A stretch of DNA of 64,000 nt from Channa striata (taxonomy: Eukaryota > Chordata > Actinopteri > Anabantiformes > Channidae): contig CM065181.1 in the NCBI GenBank assembly GCA_033026295.1, positions 10,449,001 to 10,513,000 of the forward strand. The letters are read 5' to 3'. Both the position numbers and the translations under genes were made by a program. This document shows, piece after piece, positions 50,001 to 61,199 of this stretch. Every line of letters begins with the position of its first letter. The first letter of the stretch is position 1. The notes under the pieces were generated by a model. It made no database searches. It saw only the letters and a program-made list of their open reading frames with translations, and was not told the DNA's origin.

Positions 50001-52240
50001 CCATTAACGCCGATGGTGGCGCCACGGATGACAGAAATGTCTGCCACCAGCATCTACTTTAGGATTCCCTGCGTATTCCGTCTTTATATTCCTTCACAAC
50101 AATAAACAATATAAAATTTAAATTTTGATGTGCTGTTTTTATTTTAATAGTTGGTAACTTGCTCTTAAGTCAGCCCAGATTCATTTTCAGGGTTTGTCCA
50201 ACTAACTTATTTTAACAGTTTCTCCCGACATTCAAATGTTTCTTTTTATGTTTTTGTTTTTTGTTTTTAAACGTCCTAAAATATGTTTTTTTTTTTTTTC
50301 AGTTGACTTCTTGAATCATTGCTGTGCTTGTTTTTTCTGTCTTTCGGTTTTGGCTCGGTTGTGTGGATGTCGCACTGTGTTGTGTTTTAGCGGTTGTTGC
50401 AGGGTTTAATGCACATTTAAGTTCAACAAATGTACTTCAATCGGATTAAATTTAACTTAGGTTTATTTTTATTTCATAAAGGGGGAATCCGTCTTTTGCG
50501 CGGTTATATTTCCCTTAATTTACTTAATGTTTTTTCCACTCCTTGACCAAGAGTTTTTGTTTTCCTCTTTTTTTTGCGTATTTCGAAATAAGTTGATGCA
50601 AAGGTTTGCACTCAACTATATGCATGTAATTATTTGTACTATAACTATTCAAAAACAAAGACAGTTTTATAAAGTGTAGCTGTCATTTTGAATATTTGTT
50701 AGAAAGACATAATTTAACCTGTGTCTCATCAAATTGTAAATCCGTTTTGATTTGGTGTCAGTGTCACAGTCAGTATTGCACTGAAGCTGCCTGCCAGTAG
50801 ATATTGTATGAGAAAAGTCCTAATCACTTTATACACAGTTAGGTTTTTATGCATTTGTAATCTTCAGGAAATAATATTACACGGTTTGAAATACTCGATT
50901 ATAAATGTTATTTTAAGAAAGTTTTATCTATCAGGCCATACTTTGACTTTCTATAAGATTTGTTGGTGGCGATTTAAAGAATATTTAATACAAATGTAGT
51001 GGTTTAAGTATTTTATTGACTAAATGTAAATGTGAATGTAAATCGGTCTCCCAGACAAAGGCAGCAGTCAAAGAGTTGATGAACACTAATTGGTTAATGG
51101 GGCATTACAACAAACGCATAACTGCTCATTTAGTCACATTCCAATGATTTACACCTCTGAGCTCCGATCGCTTTCAATTCAGTGCTAATGTCCTGTCCAG
51201 GGCTTTTTTATTCAATGAGCTTTACAAGGCTGCTTCCCCGATTCCCACACACACAGCCAGGACAGGGGGGCGTCTGCCTGCCAAGTGCTCACCTGTCCCA
51301 CCGGGCAACTGGGCATTTAGTGTCTTTTCCCTTTCATTTCTAATGTCTATATACATTTATATTTTTAAATGATAAATATTATAATTATGGTACATTTGTA
51401 TAAAATACTGTACGTTGTTTTTGACTATATTTACTAGCATCAGATAATAATTAAATATATATATTGTCTAAACTAAAAAAGTAAAACTACTAGTATTCAA
51501 CTTTAATTTTGTCTTTAGTGTTTCAGATTTAATGTGGTGGTGTACAGAGACCAAATGCCAAAAAACTTATCATTGTTTTGATATTTCTGAACCTGAGATG
51601 ATTTAAAATAAAACACAAAAAAATGTATAGTAGATTGAGCTAGTGTCACCTTGCAAACATGTAAATCACCCTCACACACAAAGGCTGCAGAAAAAGCAAA
51701 TAGAGTTAAATAACATTCAAATGTTAAAAGATTAAATTTATACAAGATAAATGTATATGTAAAACATAAAACATTTATATATAAAATATATAAAACAGTT
51801 AAATAGTAATATGTCATAGTATTGTGTGAAATATGTGATAGACAAACTATTTTAACTTGCATAAGATGATAAACGTTCTTTCATAATATATATTGTCTGA
51901 ACCACAAACAAAGTAAATATTCAAGTATGGTTGGTTGTCTTCAGTTCATTGCATCTATACACAGTGCACTTAGTGCAGATACGAACTTGACATAAAATGA
52001 ATCCAATTAGTAAAGTGAAACTTAACTTATTCTTGACCAACTACTACAAGCAGTATACGTATTAATAATTATAATCAACAATATTTTCATTATAGGCAAG
52101 ACAAGACTCTGGTTGTAATGGAGTGTTTCTGTGTGTGAGTTCTGCCAGTACCAAAGAGCAGCAATAATGTCTACTAAACAAAATAACTTAAAACAAGTTA
52201 TTCTCCCCATTAAAGTGTTTCTCTTGATTGGGAAAATTTA
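50001..52240. other. Left half of the spacer between forkhead copies
   Basis: AT-rich sequence with no convincing gene. The block near 51530-51690 (minus) is related to 52920-53090 (plus), sharing GCCTTTGT, TGATTTACA and GTTTGCAA in order. The inverted duplication therefore originally extended inward, and its centre of symmetry is near 52.1-52.3 kb. Confidence 0.5.
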
Positions 52241-53700
52241 TTTAGACTGGCTTTTTTTCCTTGCAAGCAGTGACTAGTTCTACAGTAAAAATGCATCACT
52301 TTCATATTTGATAGAAACTGTGGGTGAAAATAACCCATTCACTGTATTTCACAGTCAGGTAAAATTACATTATTATACATTATTGGAACGTTTTTGGCGT
52401 TTGCCCTCTGAACATTACTACATTGAATCTGAAATGAAAAACTTAAGTCAAGACATTCAGCTCAAGTGGTTCAATGGAAGAAAGTGTGGCATTACCACAG
52501 AAAGAAAAAGACCATTTTTATCCCCTCGTTGTTGGTGGCTCATAAATAATAGAACAAATGGTTGACATACCGATTCATGGCCTGGTGTGGCCTGTTTCCT
52601 TTATACTCCAATGACTTGTCAGACAGAAAGCCCTGAAGGTGGTTTAGAGATTTAAATTTGCATTCGGCTTGTGTTCACTGACATTGTCAACGTAAGGCCC
52701 AGACAGATGTCTATGCAAGTGAAGGTGGACATTGGGTTGAGACAAATAGGATTAAACAAAATGAATCCATAGAGGCATAACAAAAACATTGGGAGTGGCA
52801 AAAGACAAAAGCCTGGAACATCTCAATAAGAAGATTTAACTGGCACCTTAGCAACAGCAAAGGGTCATGGAAAATGATTGTTCTAATGCGCAATTTAGTC
52901 TGTTAATATTTGGGTTTTGAACTCAGCCTTTGTCTGTGAGACTGATTTACACGTTTGCAAACTGACTCTGTCTCAGTCTACTACTTTTTATTGTGTATTA
53001 TTCAGATCGTCTCATAGAGTCAACTTCAGAAAATATTCTAACAATCATAGGTTCTTTGTATTTGGCCTGTGCACATCACACAAAATAACAAGTACTTCAA
53101 AACTGAACTTTAACACTATATATTTACTTAATGACTTAGTTCAGTCAATATATTTTAGTCAGTATAGTTTAACACAATGTACAGAGTATATAATAGAAAT
53201 ATATTTCAATAATTTCATTCTTTGTTAGAATAAAGATTTAAACCATTTCAAAATATAAATGTATGTAGAAATTTAAAATAGCTCAGAAAATGAAAAGTTC
53301 CTTTGGGCACTGAACATTTTGGACTTTGAATCCCAGATGTTCCTACTAAAGAACAGAACATATCTACTGTTATTATGTTAGTCATTTATGTAGTTCTGTG
53401 ACAAGTCAAAATGTTTTTCGTACACTTTACTTGGTGTAATTATTTTATTAAATAAGATCTTTTAAAGATAATTAATTGTAATGCAGACTTTTTGAGGCAG
53501 AAAACTGATGATGAGAAATGTTATGTGCTTATTTCTCAAAATGAAATAAGTGGGAGACAGACAGGAGGATATTTTATTGTGACGTTAAGGCATCAGACTT
53601 AGATCCACTTAGATCATCATAAGAATAGGGTGAATGAAGTTTGGGGGAGAATCAAGCAGAACAAGGAACAGATTAAATTGCAGCACATCAAGTGGGGACC
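52241..53700. other. Right half of the spacer between forkhead copies
   Basis: AT-rich sequence holding the diverged inverted partner (about 52920-53090) of the block at 51530-51690. I see no conserved protein in either. Confidence 0.45.
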
Positions 53701-53712
53701 ACATAGACTACA

Positions 53713-53777
53713 AGGTGGCGGCGGTGGGGGCGGAGGGGGTCTTCACAAGACCGTGGGCGTTGTTGTAGTTCTGTCGT
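53713..53777 (-). CDS. Possible minus-strand terminal coding exon, unrecognised
   Basis: On the minus strand, after a TTGTGACGACAG acceptor-like stretch, 20 codons ending in TAG (NYNNAHGLVKTPSAPTAATL) have C or G at most third positions, in otherwise AT-rich DNA. That composition looks coding. I do not recognise the protein and found no upstream exon that joins in frame. It could also be a chance GC-rich stretch near the promoter of forkhead copy 2. Confidence 0.22.
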
Positions 53778-54142
53778 CACAAAACGAAAAAGGTTGAGGT
53801 GTGGTTGGATTTTGTTTAGCAGAAAAAAACTGTGGGTTAACAAGCAGCTCCAACCTCACCCAGGATCTGACATGTGTTCATGTCTGTCTGTGATGTTAGA
53901 AGGAAAGACAGGCAGTTTCTTCAGGTGAAACAGCTGCAGAGAACAGATGTGTCATATTTACCAAATGTGAGCACAACTGGGCACACAACGAAACAGAAGT
54001 ATTTTCCAATGGAGATGTCAAATATTCACCTCTGATAACGACTGTGCACCACACACAGTGGAGGGGGTGGGGGATTGTCCAGTGTCTTCAGTTTGGGGAA
54101 GACACCTCCACTGCTCCCCGCGGTGATTACGCGCCAGAACAG

Positions 54143-55930
54143 CTCATCTGACTATGAAAAGGTCTCATTAACCTGCAGCTCCCGCCCTCTCATGCCACAT
54201 TGTCCCCGCAGGTCGTAAATCCAGGACCAACCACCTCAGACCCACATATCCACTCACTCACTCGAGGCTGTGGCACCACAGACTTGACTCTACACAAACC
54301 AAGATGCAGGACAAGACTGAGAAGCCTGGAGCTGAGCTCAGGGGGGCCACGACCCACCTGGCTCGGATCGCTCTCGCCCTCCACCAGGCTCCAGGCAAGA
54401 TGCTCACCTTTGCACAGGTACGGACCATGTCCTGGTTGTTTGCACGTCACACGCACGTTGTCCTGCTCCAACCTAAATGTCAACCTGATGTCTTTCAGCT
54501 GATGGACAAGCTGGAGCCGCTTTTCTGCGAAGACAGAAAATCTGCAGAAAACAACGTCAGAGTCTGTCTATCAACCTACAAGTGTTTCGTCAAGGTGAGT
54601 TTTTATTCCACAAGTGGGACCGTTCGCGGGAACCCGCCCAGAACCATTTGCCTTGTGTGAGTCTGGACAAACGTTCACCTCGTCCGTGTTGTGTTTTCAG
54701 GTTCCACTGCTTCCAGATTCCCCGGGCAGTAAGAGGAACTACTGGAAACTGGACTCCAGTCAGATCACGGCGAAGATGGTGCGTCGTCACTTCAAAGGAA
54801 TCGTGCAGCTTTTCCCTGAGTTGGCCTCCAAAGTGGAAACCGAGAACGTGAGGAGACCATCGCAGACCTGCTCAGCTCTGCAGACCAGGCGTGAGGTGAA
54901 GATCAACAGTCCTTTCTCCATTGAATCCCTCCTGAAGAAAGACGGTCCCGCTGCGCAGACCTCCAGAGCGGCTCCCGTGTCCACCGCGCCGGTCGGAGCG
55001 GAGCTGCAGACCTGGTCCGCGGAACCACCAGCCGGGACAACGAGGAGCTTCAGCTGGGACTCTGAGCAACCTGTGCAGTTTCAGGCTTCAGCTGCCAGTT
55101 CCCCCACCTGCCCAACAGGGGCAGCGCAGCCTACAGACTCACGGTTCATGGATCTGCGGTGCCCTTCACTGTGATGGGTGTGTGCGCCGAGCCCTCATTC
55201 CCCAGCTACACCGGAGCCAGTGCTGCTCCTTGTTTCTGCTGCTCCAGCACTTACTCGGCACCAGGGTTCGTCCACAGTCCTTACCGTTTCTGGCTCTGAT
55301 TGGGTTTTTGTATAGTTTCTCATTTGTTTTGGTTTGTTTTTTTTTTCAATAAAATCCTAAAAGAAACTGTTGTTGTCGTGTCGTTATGGGAGCTGAGCCA
55401 GCATTTATAATTCCAGAGTCTTAGCACATTTACAGCTGTAATATCTACAAACACAGTTTCACTGAAGGTCTGTTAAAATACACATTGGTAAATACACCAT
55501 CTTTGCATTAAAAAAACATGTATTTAAAGGGAAAGTTGTACAGATGTAATATAGAATTCAGTGTGTTAAATGTGAGTTTGGCAGCGTTGAATTTGCCTCT
55601 AGACATTCTTGGGTTGGAGAAGCTAAGGTGACCATAGCAATGAAAATAATCCAAAAAAGAGACACAAAACTAACCAAAATTACAAGTGGATGTCAAAAAG
55701 ACAATAAATGAATAAATGAAAAAGTTGGAGCCATTTAACTGTACTCATAATTGGTCCAGGGTAAGGTGATTTACAGCCTCAATATTGACACCGGTGGCCA
55801 AATGACATGGGTTAGTCTGAACACTGAGACGGCTGCAGAGCTGGTAGATCTACACAAACCCAATACTCAAATAAAAGTGCAAGAATTAGTTTATAAAAAA
55901 TAAATCTCCACAAGGACTGCTATAAATTGT
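54143..55930 (+). repeat. Right arm of forkhead inverted duplication
   Basis: Reverse-complement partner of 47880-50000. It is near-identical across the gene (54143 to about 55450) and clearly diverged beyond it, with a deletion of about 240 bp relative to the left arm after the 3' end of the gene. Confidence 0.88.
54304..55174 (+). CDS. FoxH1/FAST-like forkhead transcription factor, copy 2 (C-terminally frameshifted)
   Basis: Exons are 54304-54417, 54499-54594 and 54701-55174, giving 227 residues. Exons 1 and 2 and the forkhead domain match copy 1. At about 55120-55125 a run of five G in copy 1 is four G here. The frame then shifts and stops at 55174 instead of the position equivalent to copy 1's stop at 55297-55299. 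The shift replaces copy 1's C-terminal region, rich in Ser, Cys and aromatic residues and ending FVHSPYRFWL. The forkhead domain and FSIESLLKK are retained, so a truncated protein is possible; a pseudogene or a homopolymer assembly error are alternatives. One coding difference is ELQT versus ELQP. AATAAA lies at 55348-55353. Confidence 0.75.
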
Positions 55931-56150
55931 TTACTCATTTGTTTTGGTTTGTTGTTTTTTTTCAATAAAATCCTTAAAGAAACTGTTGTTGTCGTGTCAT
56001 TATGAGAGCTGAGTCAGCATTTATAATTCCAGAGTCTTAGAACATTTACAGCTGTAATATCTACAAACAGTTTCACTGAAGTGACACATATAAGACATTA
56101 CCTTTAAAATAACTACCATCACCTTCAAAACCTTTTTGCAGACAGAGAGA
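55931..56150 (+). repeat. Third partial copy of the forkhead gene 3' end
   Basis: This stretch repeats the sequence just after the forkhead stop codon, including the TTTTTCAATAAAATCC poly(A) region, TGTTGTTGTCGTGTC and TTTATAATTCCAGAGTCTTAG. It then continues into ACTACCATCACCTTCAAAAC, which is present in the left arm near 48600-48640 but deleted from the right arm. It lies in tandem orientation to copy 2, so at least three copies of this 3' region existed. Confidence 0.7.
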
Positions 56151-58800
56151 ATACTCTGCAACAGAGTTCACTCATGATGCTCATATTTATATATCTGAGT
56201 GGTACATTTTAAAGTTCTTTTAAGACACACTTACCAACCTCACATCCTCTCGTTTGTGTCATAAATTCTATTTATTTTTTTTTTTTTGCTAGAAAACTGA
56301 TCTTTATGTCTTATGTGATCTTAATATATTATTTTAAATAAAATATTGTATCCTTTTCAATGCTAGCCCTGCAAATGATGCTCACTTTAAAAACACATTT
56401 AAAGTTTGTATTTTGTCTGAGGTTTGCATGACCTAACCACAAGAGGGCAGCAGAATATTTCAAATCGTGAAATGCAAAAGTTGTTGACGTCTCAATATGT
56501 GTATCTAACTCAAGATAAGTCAAAGTCATTTTTATAAATCCCTGTACCTGCCCTAGCTTGATGTTTGATATGAAAGTGTACATGTTTTATTTTATTGGTT
56601 GCTGTTGACACACACAAACACACACATAACCATGTAAGTTGATTAGAATATTCGCAACATTTGAACCTAAAACCTGGTTCCCAGAGGGACACACACACCC
56701 TATTTGGTGACATAATACCGAGTTGACTGACCATAGTGGCGAGGTTGAACTGAGCAAATATGCATTAGATGAAATCGGTCTGTTTTTCTATTTGCAGCTC
56801 ACCTGATGCACCGGGAACACGTGTCTCATCTCAACTATAACCCACTTAGGCCATCGGAACATCCTTTGACAAAATACGTGCACCCAGTCAAATGTCCTAA
56901 TGCAAATACTTGTGGGAGAAACTGGCCAATGCACAGTGAAGATTATGCAGCTTAAAACCTGTGAAAATCTGTGAACTATGTAAGGTGGAGTTACATTAGT
57001 TTTCCATTCAGGCATATAGGATTTAGTGAGAGTGCAAAGGCCAAGAGATGTGGACAACTAAAAAAAGAAATCTTGTGGATATATGACACACCTTTACACA
57101 AGAATGACAAAGAACAGATTAGCTTGTGTTTTAGAAAGTGAACTCGTAGATCAACCATCCCCACATCACGCTGGTCACTGGGAATTAGTAAACACGGGCA
57201 GGTCGGGGGGTAATTTATGAGTCGCTCAGTCAACACAAAATATGTGAACATAATAAACAAGCTTGCTGTCAAGTGGCGTGGAGAACTGCAGCGTGCAGCG
57301 ACAAGCAATTACAACAATTATTTACAGCAAGGGGCACGCTGAGGAATTTAAAAATCCAGTCTGACCTAAGGACCCGTGTTCAGTAAAGTAAACATGATCC
57401 TCTCCTTTCACGTTAGTGCACACAGGTTAATTTGCAACCCACACTAACTAAAATGGTGCCAGTTGGTAAGGGATCTGGTTTGACTTCCATCATTAAGCAG
57501 TGCTCATGAGTTATGAAGTAAATAACTTCATAAATTAAATGATCTGAGCCCTCTTTTCCACTTGACAGCACTTATCAAGGTCAGGGATTTTTTGCAGATA
57601 ACATCAGATCATGTGAGTCTCGTAGCTGAAAGCAAATTTTCGGAGGTCGGTCATGGGACTCTGCTAGACAGAGGGCAAGGAGGAAGAGATGGGTGAGCTC
57701 AGCATTTGGCACTGCGTGCCCACGACATACTTCCACCCTGTGGGATTACTGGTGGACGACCTAGATTGCTATGCAGTTCTCCTGACCTCCATCTTCTTTT
57801 CTCTCCCTCCCTCCACCAACTGGTCAACAGAGATTACACTCAGAGAGCAGAGCCTGGCAGTTGGACAGAAGCACTGAGCATGTGACTGCCTGAGTGACAC
57901 ACTGAGAGACAGAAAACAATAAGCACTTTTTTCTAAGTTTTGTCTCTATCCTTTCGGAAGTTTTAGTCAGCAAAATGATTCATCTGGTCCTCCCAGTCAG
58001 CTTAAGGCTTATTTTAAGACATTTCCCAGGTTAAAAGAAGTCACACAGTGGGTTTTCTTTTCAGTATTTACAAGCTTCAGATTTCAGTGACAGACAAATT
58101 GGCATGGGAGTGGTGATCAAAGACATGAGGGTTGAGGTGACAGGGTCTCTTTTGATTGCAAATTCAGAGGGAACTGATCAAGTGAAGCTTGTCTGTCTAC
58201 AGGATTAGGTTGAGTTGTGGATTGTATTTACTGTTTGAGTCAACTGGTTCGAACACTAATCCTCCTGAATGCTGCATTATACAGAGAGTCCTCACCATAC
58301 TATTCCCCACGCAGGCAATTATATTCAGTGCTTCTGTTCATTTTCACATTATATTACTGATAAATACGCCTCCTTTCTAATTCTGACCTCAAAATTAAAC
58401 ATTAACCAAACAATTTTTGTGATGTTAGTCCTTGCTACCAAACAAAAACATGCGTCTCCTCACCTTTTAAATACAACAATTGTGTTCTGGGTCATTAACA
58501 CAAGCATGTGCACAGTCACATTTAAATGTTCTGATCGTGTTTTTTCGGTGATGTGTTACAACATTAAAGTTACTGTTTGCCTGATCACCTTAGGCCTTCA
58601 TCCCTCATCACGACCGAGTTTAGAAGCGTGTGTGTGTTTCTGGTTAATGGCTACTCTGTTGTTTAGGTGCAGGGGCTCATGTAGGACACAAGACACAATG
58701 AGAGAGAAATGGGATATATCCAAAATAAAAACAAACAAACCAAAAACACTACAAAGTATGATTAGCCACCTCTGTCACAGTACATGTTTGGTAGGTACCT
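56151..58800. other. Intergenic region with no recognised gene
   Basis: AT-rich sequence with no open frame matching a known family on either strand. Short TATATT and CA-rich stretches are the only structure I see. Confidence 0.45.
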
Positions 58801-58805
58801 CCCCA

Positions 58806-58912
58806 GACTAGTGGTGCTCAAACCTGGTCCACACCTGTCCCTGCACTGCTTCTTATTTAATCCAGTGCTGATCACCTGGATCAGGTGTGTTCAGTCATTT
58901 AGAAGTGGAGGA
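58806..58912. mobile_element. Truncated relative of the hAT MITE
   Basis: AGTGGTGCTCAAACCTGGTCC resembles the hAT-type end CAGGGGTGTCCAACTC. The core GGATCAGGTGTGTTCA followed by GAAGTGGAG is shared with the MITE at 3771-3961 (GGATCAGGTGTGTTCA, GAAGTTGGAG). No matching right end is seen, so it is probably a truncated, older copy. Confidence 0.45.
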
Positions 58913-59439
58913 TACCAATTCACATTTTCTTCCATTACTTCATTTTCATGACATCATCAAGCTTCTGATCGATTGAACACAGTCATTCATTTATTCTCAT
59001 AATGAAGAATTAAAATAAATAACGTGTATTTATTATATGCGTTAAATGCATCACACTAGAAGTTTGTAGCACAGATTTACCCATTCTTAGTTGTGTACAG
59101 TAATGTAAAGAATTATAAAAGATACTGAACTATAAGTTAAAGTTCCGCAGTTAATATATAACTAAGCATTTGTGGATAAAACCACTGGAATGTTATCACC
59201 AAGTAAAATGACCCCTATTCCTATTGCTAATTATGTTAAATGACTATTATTGATGACTTTGTCAACAGCTAATGGTGAAGTATCATGGTCAGACTCCAAG
59301 TTAAGTTTGTAAGTTAAGCAAACTATATCTAGCTGTAAAATGTGAGTTTACAACCTAAAGTTGCTCTAGCTGAGTAATGTGGTGCCCTGTGAGGGGGAGC
59401 AGCCCTTAATGTGCAACCAGCCGCTCAAATACTACACTC

Positions 59440-59790
59440 TTCCACTTCCTGCATGGACCACAATTAGCTCTTGCTTTTCCTGCTTTCTGCGTTTCCGAAG
59501 CCTAAATTAAACTCCTCGAGCTTCCCGAAGACCACCCGTTCTGTCCTGAGTAAATCCTGGATCTATCCTGGCGATGTGGCACCCGGACTTAAGAGGATCA
59601 GCCAACACACGCTCACATCCGTTCACGACAAGTCGCCGACCGGGAGAAGTCACGTCGCGCTCGTCGTCCTCGTCCCGGTCCCGCCCTGCAGCCCCCACAG
59701 CAGCGGCGAGCCGCTCACTCATCCTGTGGGAATGTGGTGCGTTCAAGTGCAAGCGTTTGCACCTCAGCATGACTGAAATGTAACATCCAA
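59440..59790. promoter_or_regulatory. CpG-rich island with open frames on both strands
   Basis: CpG density rises sharply over about 59500-59750 compared with the flanks (for example GTCACGTCGCGCTCGTCGTC). The plus strand carries a 69-codon frame from 59574. The minus strand carries a frame from an ATG at 59726-59728, rich in Ala, Asp, Glu and Arg. Either could be a first exon, but I recognise neither. An unannotated promoter is the simplest reading. Confidence 0.35.
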
Positions 59791-60470
59791 ATATGAGCCA
59801 TGCATTGAAAAATAAGCATTTGTAAAAGTATAACTAATTAACTTTGGGTCACCTTGACAAACTAGAACAGAATTACTAAGCTACACATGAATTCCTCTGC
59901 ACTAACTATAATATAAGATAGTTTGGTCTAATAAACTCAGTGGCCTGAACTTTGTGTATTTAACCCCTGGGTGCAGCGTTACACAACAAAAAAATTAATG
60001 TTGATCTATAACTTCCCATTTCACTTGCAGTTATTTAATAATCATCTACACACACACATAGGAAAACATAGCCATTAAGAAGGCTCCTTAATTATGCCAC
60101 TTTTCATCTTTTATCTGTCTTTATCACAGTGAAAGCACAGGGGAGCAGTTCACCGTGTCTTTCTCTTTATTGGGCTTCACTTAACAGCTTTTAGTACCAG
60201 TATTGAGAAATGTTTGTGCTCAGGCGGTGTGACCTTTGCTTTACAACACTGATATTGAGATTATATTACCTACTTGTGATGAGTGTTTGTTTATCCTCAC
60301 GGTAAAGTTAATAAAAAATCATTAACAGCTGAACTATCTGGGCCTGAACTATCGTCAGTGAGTTAATCAGCCAGATCTTTTCCTTGGGTGTGAGTAAATA
60401 TGCAGGCTAACCGAGGAGACGCAGTCAGCCAGAACATCCACAAACAGAAGCATGTCCTTCCTTTCCTACT
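59791..60470. other. Intergenic region, nothing recognised
   Basis: AT-rich sequence without coding or repeat structure that I can support. Confidence 0.4.
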
Positions 60471-60479
60471 TCTTTATTT

Positions 60480-60895
60480 GTTTACTCTGTACAAAACCAA
60501 AGTGTGAATGTGACAAATATAGTTTCAGTGCAGGTTAGGCCACACGTCACGACGTTCTTGAAGCAGGGCAGCAGTTTCTGCTGAATGATTGGCAGCCTGT
60601 AGTAACAACAACGTTAGATTAGGCAGCTCACATGAGATTTTCTTTAGGCTAAGCCCTCTTTAAAATCCTTATGTTAATGATGTCTTCTCAGCTCCCAATT
60701 AACATTAACCGATTGCTAACACACACACACTCCCATTATGTGCATTATGTTTAAACCCTGTGGTTTTAAAGTAATTTAACTTAATTTATTACATGAACGG
60801 CTAATAAAAACAGTCTCACCTGCAACACAGCAGGTGTTGTTATCGCACCCTTCCATCAGTATGTCATAGACCGGACCAGGCCCGACTAAAATTTG
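60480..60895 (-). CDS. Possible small two-exon Cys-rich ORF, unrecognised
   Basis: On the minus strand a 66-nt candidate exon follows a TTTTAG acceptor and ends with a strong GCAG then GTGAGA donor at about 60820. It is open in only one frame. It joins in phase to an exon after ACTACAG at about 60597. Joined, the reading ends in a short Cys-rich tail (containing CDNNTCCVAGC and NCCPAS) and stops. A minus-strand AATAAA lies about 100 bp downstream, near 60475. I do not recognise the product. A spliced non-coding RNA is equally possible. Confidence 0.22.
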
Positions 60896-61199
60896 AATGT
60901 TGTGATTAGGCTCTAAATTCCAATTAACTTGATAAGAACTGAAAAAAAAAACCTTCAGAAGTGTCTATTCAGTTTTGAGACGACCTTACATGTGCGTTGT
61001 TAAATTTCAGTCCAACAGTATCTCCCACCAGTGCGCATCCTGTCATACTGACCTCAAATATTTTCCTCAGGAATAAAAACAGGAGGTGGTTAGGTGCAGT
61101 TTCCACTTGTGAAACTGCTCCAGCCTTATCTACAGAGGCTGACCTGCTGCTGCTGGAATATGTTGCTTTGGCCAAATTTACAAAAAAAAATTAATTAGT

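Noticed and set aside
58269..58811. 180-codon plus-strand frame
   Set aside because: AT-rich with no family resemblance and biased composition; the frame is not supported by codon use or splice signals.
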